Below are positions 13,884 to 17,348 of a DNA stretch of 17,348 nucleotides, one piece after another. The stretch comes from Candidatus Bathyarchaeota archaeon (GTDB taxonomy: Archaea; Thermoproteota; Bathyarchaeia; TCS64). The notes under the pieces were generated by a model. The model made no database searches. It saw nothing but the letters and a program-made list of their open reading frames with translations, and was not told the DNA's origin. Every line of letters starts with the position of its first letter. Within the stretch, counting starts at the first letter, position 1. Both the position numbers and the translations under genes were made by a program. The stretch lies in assembly GCA_026014515.1 (NCBI GenBank), contig JAOZIG010000535.1:1-17348 (forward strand), written 5' to 3'.

Positions 13884-14852
13884 ATGAGAAGCTTCGAGGA
13901 CATCTCGACAACCATACGTGAGACAACACTAGTCGTATCTGCGAGCCTCACATTCATATTCCTATTTTGGGCTGCGGTGGTTGTTAGAAGCGTCATCCAA
14001 CGAGGCAACCTACTGAACCCCCTATTTCTAAGCGGGTTAGTATTATTCGGCTTTTTAGGTTTCTTCATGTTGGAGATAGCAGGTAGGTTTGGTTTCATCG
14101 GTGGGGGATTGAAGTTTGGCGCGGCGGGAGTAGTATTACTGATATTACTGGGTGCTTGGGTTGGCGGTGATACTGGGGTAGCCTTTTTCTCTGGTAGCTT
14201 ATCTGGAATAACCTTGTTCTATGTCAAGAGCATCTACGTGGTCTACTTCATATACAAGACTGAGACACGGAAAACGGAGCCAGTTTTATCGGTCTCAGAG
14301 GCTGAGCCACTGAACGATTTACGGCATTATAAGATAACGGGTATCGGCTCAAACTTCGAGTTATTAAACTATATGATTGAGGCACTCTGTGATGGCTCAC
14401 AGGCGATGTACTACGCGAGGTACAGGGAGGAGAATGATGGACCATGGGGGAGATTCATCGAGGACACCATGCTATTCTATGGTAACTATCTCTCACCACT
14501 TCACACAGTAAAGTCCAAGCGAAGCTTCCAACTCATCAGACAGATAGCGCTGGAGGCATCCTATCTGGATACAATGGAGCGTGCCCTCTTCAATTACTGG
14601 CTGAGAGCATATCTTACAGGGGATTATCTATCAGTCGTGGTTCCCTATGATGATGATTTCTTGGTAAAGGCGTCTATTTGTGAGCGTAGTTATGGTGAGG
14701 AACTGGAGATTAAGGAGATTCTCGGAAAGTCTTCGTTCTTGTTATTGATGGATTCTGTGACCGCATTCACTGAGCCCGTTATTGATGTCTACACGGATTG
14801 GAGTATAGACGAGTTAAAGGAACATATCACCCGGGTTCATCCAGTGGACTAG
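13884..14852 (+). CDS. Orphan four-helix membrane protein with soluble C-terminal domain
   Basis: I do not recognise this 322-residue protein. Hydrophobic segments at about 14-36, 44-67, 72-95 and 98-124 predict four membrane helices. Residues 125-322 form a soluble, mostly alpha-helical domain rich in aromatic residues (QAMYYARYREE near 173-183, MLFYGNYLSPLH near 196-207, ALFNYWLRAYLTGDYLS near 234-250) with no catalytic motif I can name. The C-terminus has an acidic aromatic stretch, DVYTDWSIDELKEH. It may sense or bind something at the inner membrane face, but this is speculation. The start ATG 13884 follows a TATA element by the usual distance. Its stop overlaps the MFS transporter stop by 4 bp. 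Confidence 0.7.
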   Translation: MRSFEDISTTIRETTLVVSASLTFIFLFWAAVVVRSVIQRGNLLNPLFLSGLVLFGFLGFFMLEIAGRFGFIGGGLKFGAAGVVLLILLGAWVGGDTGVAFFSGSLSGITLFYVKSIYVVYFIYKTETRKTEPVLSVSEAEPLNDLRHYKITGIGSNFELLNYMIEALCDGSQAMYYARYREENDGPWGRFIEDTMLFYGNYLSPLHTVKSKRSFQLIRQIALEASYLDTMERALFNYWLRAYLTGDYLSVVVPYDDDFLVKASICERSYGEELEIKEILGKSSFLLLMDSVTAFTEPVIDVYTDWSIDELKEHITRVHPVD

Positions 14853-16108
14853 GATTCACTAGCTTCCTTGATCTCCTTACTCAGAAGAACAGGATACAAT
14901 CCAGCTAGTACCAGTGTTAATGCTGCCCCAAGGTACGCTGGTGAGTCTAGTCCCACGTTTTCCAATAGGAATCCGCCTATCATCGCTGAGACTGCTCCGC
15001 TGCCGTTCATGGCTATCATTCTTATGCTGTTTGCTGTACTCATCTCGTCCTCGCTGAGGCTTTTCAGGAATAGGCTGGTGACTATGGGTTCGCTCATGAA
15101 TCGTGTGCCGCTTCTCAGCACATAGAATAGGCTGAGTACTCCGAAGCTGGGGCTCAATGGCATCAGGAAGAAGAAGATTGCTGATAAAGAGATACCAACT
15201 ACTATACTCTTCATGTTTCCAAGCTTCTTCGCTATCCCAGCCGCGACGCCTCTGCTTACCGCTTGGGTTAGGTTGCTAATGAAGAAGAGTGTGCCAAGTC
15301 CAGCGCTAGCTATTCCAAACTTCTGATTGACATAATACGGGAAGAAGGAGAACAATATGGCTCCCGCTATGTTCAATGAGAGAGTTAATGCGCTGAACTT
15401 GAGCACGGGTCTCCAGCTTTTCAGCTTGAAGCTGAACCCTTCACTCAACTTTTCTTCTATGCCTCTGGATGCTGCGAGGTAGAAGACATACTGGAGTACA
15501 AACAGTATTGAGGCTACTATAATCACGATTTTATACGCCGATAACTCGGAGAAGGCTAGGTTACTGATCATGTATGCTGGGATGTAGCCGGTAAGGCTTC
15601 CTAGACTCATAGCTGATATGTTGATTAAACCGTATAGCCCCATGCCTTTTTCCATTTCCTGTTTCTTGTAGAAGGTACTGTAGAGGGGCATCATCACCGT
15701 CGAGGTAGCATTACTTATCCCAAACATGGCGAAGATAAACCCGAAAGCCCATAGACTCTTGGCTACAAACATCCCACAAACGGCAAAAATGACTGCGATA
15801 AACCCCACAGCTATCATCTTACCTTTACCATAACGATCAGCAAGAATCCCACAAGGGATAGCTAGAATAGCGCAGGTCAATGGGTTAAACAGAAAAATCG
15901 TACCCAAATCACCGGCAGTGAAGCCTAGGGCGATGAGATATAGTTGTAGAATCGAGTTGTATGCGCCGTTGCTGATCCCGTTGACTATTGCTCCGGTTAG
16001 GAAGAGTTTGGCGCCTGTGTTTAGCTCTGATGGTATCACTGAGTCGATGAATCCTGTGAGTCTTGTCTGGGGTTTTACTTCAATTAGGTTTTGTGCTTCG
16101 TTCTCCAT
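14849..16108 (-). CDS. Major facilitator superfamily transporter
   Basis: The 419-residue protein has about twelve hydrophobic segments in two halves with a charged central loop (SRGIEEKLSEGFSFKLKSWRP). The loop after helix 2 contains GILADRYGKGKMI at 87-99, the MFS motif A with D91 and R92. The N-terminal 30 residues are polar. It should be a proton- or ion-coupled secondary transporter, possibly an exporter; the substrate cannot be read from sequence. It is a monocistronic gene divergent from the bactofilin-like gene. A TATATAAAG-type box is centred about 35 bp upstream and a 21-bp palindrome farther upstream may be its operator. Confidence 0.88.
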   Translation of the reverse strand: MENEAQNLIEVKPQTRLTGFIDSVIPSELNTGAKLFLTGAIVNGISNGAYNSILQLYLIALGFTAGDLGTIFLFNPLTCAILAIPCGILADRYGKGKMIAVGFIAVIFAVCGMFVAKSLWAFGFIFAMFGISNATSTVMMPLYSTFYKKQEMEKGMGLYGLINISAMSLGSLTGYIPAYMISNLAFSELSAYKIVIIVASILFVLQYVFYLAASRGIEEKLSEGFSFKLKSWRPVLKFSALTLSLNIAGAILFSFFPYYVNQKFGIASAGLGTLFFISNLTQAVSRGVAAGIAKKLGNMKSIVVGISLSAIFFFLMPLSPSFGVLSLFYVLRSGTRFMSEPIVTSLFLKSLSEDEMSTANSIRMIAMNGSGAVSAMIGGFLLENVGLDSPAYLGAALTLVLAGLYPVLLSKEIKEASES

Positions 16109-16138
16109 CCGTCATCAAGACTTGGAGCTTTAGTTGCG

Positions 16139-16148
16139 CATATAAAGC
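16139..16148 (-). promoter_or_regulatory. TATA box of the MFS transporter gene
   Basis: GCTTTATATG on the minus strand is a near-consensus archaeal TATA box about 35 bp before ATG 16108, giving a leader of roughly 9 nt. Confidence 0.6.
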
Positions 16149-16174
16149 GGACTCAACTCACATAATCAATACTT

Positions 16175-16195
16175 GTAGTCACAAATTGTGAGTAC
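16175..16195. promoter_or_regulatory. 21-bp palindrome, candidate operator
   Basis: The core TCACAA-A-TTGTGA (16179-16191) is a perfect odd palindrome. With flanking GTA and TAC, nine of ten pairs match around centre 16185. It lies between the TATA boxes of the divergent MFS and bactofilin-like genes, the expected place for a dimeric helix-turn-helix regulator. No regulator gene is in the window. Confidence 0.55.
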
Positions 16196-16210
16196 TCGAC
16201 GTGTTTTAGC

Positions 16211-16219
16211 CTTAAAAAG
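16211..16219 (+). promoter_or_regulatory. TATA-like box of the bactofilin-like gene
   Basis: CTTAAAAAG is centred about 34 bp before the TTG start at 16249, giving a leader of at most about 8 nt. Confidence 0.45.
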
Positions 16220-16248
16220 GGGAAAAACAGGATTACTTGTGAGAGCCT

Positions 16249-17348
16249 TTGACAGATGAAAAAGTCTACAGGGAAACCGTAAGGAAGGGTATCATCGAGG
16301 GTAACCTATACATCGAGAATGGTAGAGTCGAGGCAGAGGAAGAGAAACTGATTGTAACAGGTGCAATCCGCTGTGAACATGACTGCGAGCTAGTTGGAGA
16401 CATAGAGGCAACCGAGTTCTTTAGTCCCCGAGGAGACGTGACCATCAGGGGCTCAATCAAGGCAGACAAGATAGAGCTACGACATGGAAGACTAAATGTA
16501 ACTAGATCCGTGACCGCAAACGAGGTAAGAGTCGATAAATCCCTCAGAGTGGACGAGAACCTCAAATCGGGGCTCATCAGAGTCGGAGGCAGTGTAAATA
16601 TTAGAGGCGATGCCGAGGCTGAGAAGGCAAGAGTGGGCGGAAGCTTTACCGTGGATAGGGACGCGAGGATTGAGACCTTGAACGTGGGTGGCTCTTGTAG
16701 AATTGAGGGCAAGGTAACCTCCAAACTCATTGATGTGGGTGGTTCCTTCAAGGCTGGAGAGGTTGAGTCAGAGGAGGTTGACTCAGGTGGTTCATTCACA
16801 TCTTATGGACCAGTAAACCTAGAATCCATCCGTGTCGGCGGTACAGTGAAGGTTGGCGGAGGTACCATCAGACGCAGAATAGATGTCGGTGGTACATTCA
16901 GGTCAAAAGAACATCTAGAATTTGGTGATATCAGCGTAGGTGGAACCGTCAAACTTGAAGGCGGAGGAAAAGGTGAAATCATTGACATCGGTGGAACCCT
17001 CAGCGCAGAGGATAAACTAAGCTTCACAAGACTGGATGTTGGTGGAACTGTCAAGCTTTATGGTGGAGGAGAGGGCGAGGAACTCATAATAGGTGGCACA
17101 ATGAAGTGCCGTGGTGACCTCATAATAAGCGACCACGTAAAGGTCGGCGGAAAGATCGCTGTTGACGGTGAACTCAAGGCAAAAAGCATCAGGGTCGGCG
17201 GTAAACTGGAATCAGATAAGGTGGTTGCAGAACAATACATTGAGACCAACGTACTCTACACACGATATGGTGCCAAGGCTACAAGAATTGAGATCGAGCG
17301 AAGAGGCAAGGTAAGAGGCCCACTAGTAGGCGATATAGTCACGATCAA
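16249..17348 (+). CDS. Bactofilin-like beta-helix repeat protein, C-terminus cut by window edge
   Basis: This frame is open for 366 codons to the right edge. An in-frame TGA at 16237-16239 lies upstream and no in-frame ATG occurs early, so TTG 16249 (protein begins TDEKVYRE after Met) is the likely start. From residue 112 the protein repeats a V-G-G-[S/T/K] unit with glycine pairs at 113, 130, 147, 164, 180, 197, 214, 231, 248, 265, 282, 300 and 317: spacing 17 with single departures of 16 and 18. This period, with alternating beta-prone residues and no membrane segment or signal peptide, fits the right-handed beta-helix of bactofilin/polymer-forming cytoskeletal proteins, though those domains are usually only about 110 residues. 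The N-terminal 100 residues look like degenerate turns and include C42 and C46. A polymeric structural role is inferred from family likeness. Confidence 0.8.
   Translation, partial: MTDEKVYRETVRKGIIEGNLYIENGRVEAEEEKLIVTGAIRCEHDCELVGDIEATEFFSPRGDVTIRGSIKADKIELRHGRLNVTRSVTANEVRVDKSLRVDENLKSGLIRVGGSVNIRGDAEAEKARVGGSFTVDRDARIETLNVGGSCRIEGKVTSKLIDVGGSFKAGEVESEEVDSGGSFTSYGPVNLESIRVGGTVKVGGGTIRRRIDVGGTFRSKEHLEFGDISVGGTVKLEGGGKGEIIDIGGTLSAEDKLSFTRLDVGGTVKLYGGGEGEELIIGGTMKCRGDLIISDHVKVGGKIAVDGELKAKSIRVGGKLESDKVVAEQYIETNVLYTRYGAKATRIEIERRGKVRGPLVGDIVTI
16582..17202 (+). repeat. 13 tandem copies of a 51-bp coding repeat (V-G-G-S/T/K turn)
   Basis: Thirteen units of about 17 codons within the bactofilin-like gene. 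The codons have diverged (GTCGGAGGC, GTGGGTGGC, GTAGGTGGA and so on), so the protein pattern is kept while the DNA differs, which points to old duplication under selection. Residues after the glycine pair are S in turns 1-5, T in turns 6-11 and K in turns 12-13. Confidence 0.85.

Noticed and set aside
16582..17202. CRISPR array
   Set aside because: The regular 51-bp spacing comes from a protein repeat; unit sequences differ and the reading frame is continuous with no constant repeat and spacer pattern.
16266..17249. Three open minus-strand frames rich in Ser/Pro/Thr (16266-16799, 16803-17054, 17058-17249)
   Set aside because: They are antisense images of the regular V-G-G repeat of the bactofilin-like gene, their low-complexity PPT patterns come from the repeat, and they lack promoters and domain matches.
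1..17348. Defence island, prophage or insertion sequence
   Set aside because: No transposase, integrase, nuclease-effector or terminal inverted repeats were seen; gene content is metabolic and structural.

Overview
The window looks archaeal. It encodes an aIF-1A-type initiation factor and an isopentenyl phosphate kinase. Most genes have a TATA-like box about 25-35 bp before the start codon with little or no room for a leader. Strong Shine-Dalgarno sites appear mainly at genes inside operons. An F420-type luciferase-like oxidoreductase and a soluble formate dehydrogenase built from NuoE/F/G-like subunits suggest an anaerobe from a lineage such as Asgard or Bathyarchaeia-like archaea. That placement is inference; the window holds no rRNA or other strong phylogenetic marker.

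Layout. 1-1214 (minus): a flavodoxin cut by the left edge, a small RelA/MESH1-type HD hydrolase, and aIF-1A. 1411-2333 (plus): a GNAT acetyltransferase and a small zinc-ribbon protein. 2330-3955 (minus): an abutting pair, a phytol/dolichol-kinase-like membrane kinase followed by isopentenyl phosphate kinase. 4031-5871 (plus): a DUF1385 (YqhQ-like) membrane protein and an LLM-class oxidoreductase. 5868-7662: RidA (minus), a membrane-anchored Pro/Glu-rich zinc-ribbon protein (plus) and an OsmC-like protein (minus). 7742-13409 (minus): the formate dehydrogenase operon (NuoE-like, NuoF-like, FdhA) with a TPR gene just upstream. 13510-14852 (plus): a DUF3795 protein and an orphan four-helix membrane protein. 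14849-16108 (minus): an MFS transporter. 16249 to the right edge (plus): a bactofilin-like repeat protein starting at TTG and cut by the window end.

How genes work together. The three fdh genes are translationally coupled and should form one soluble complex linking formate/CO2 to NAD(H) and probably ferredoxin; the cofactor-domain count matches flavin-based electron-bifurcating formate dehydrogenases. The two kinases could phosphorylate an isoprenoid alcohol in two steps to a diphosphate for membrane lipids; alternatively the IPK serves the archaeal mevalonate route alone.

Most notable observations: a near-exact 17-residue repeat (13 turns) in the terminal bactofilin-like gene, with ordered S, T and K zones and a two-turn super-repeat; a 21-bp palindrome between the divergent MFS and bactofilin-like promoters; the kinase pair; and the fact that all four convergent gene pairs overlap by exactly 4 bp at their stop codons. 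No gene-free stretch longer than 300 bases exists, and I saw no tRNA, rRNA, CRISPR array or insertion sequence.
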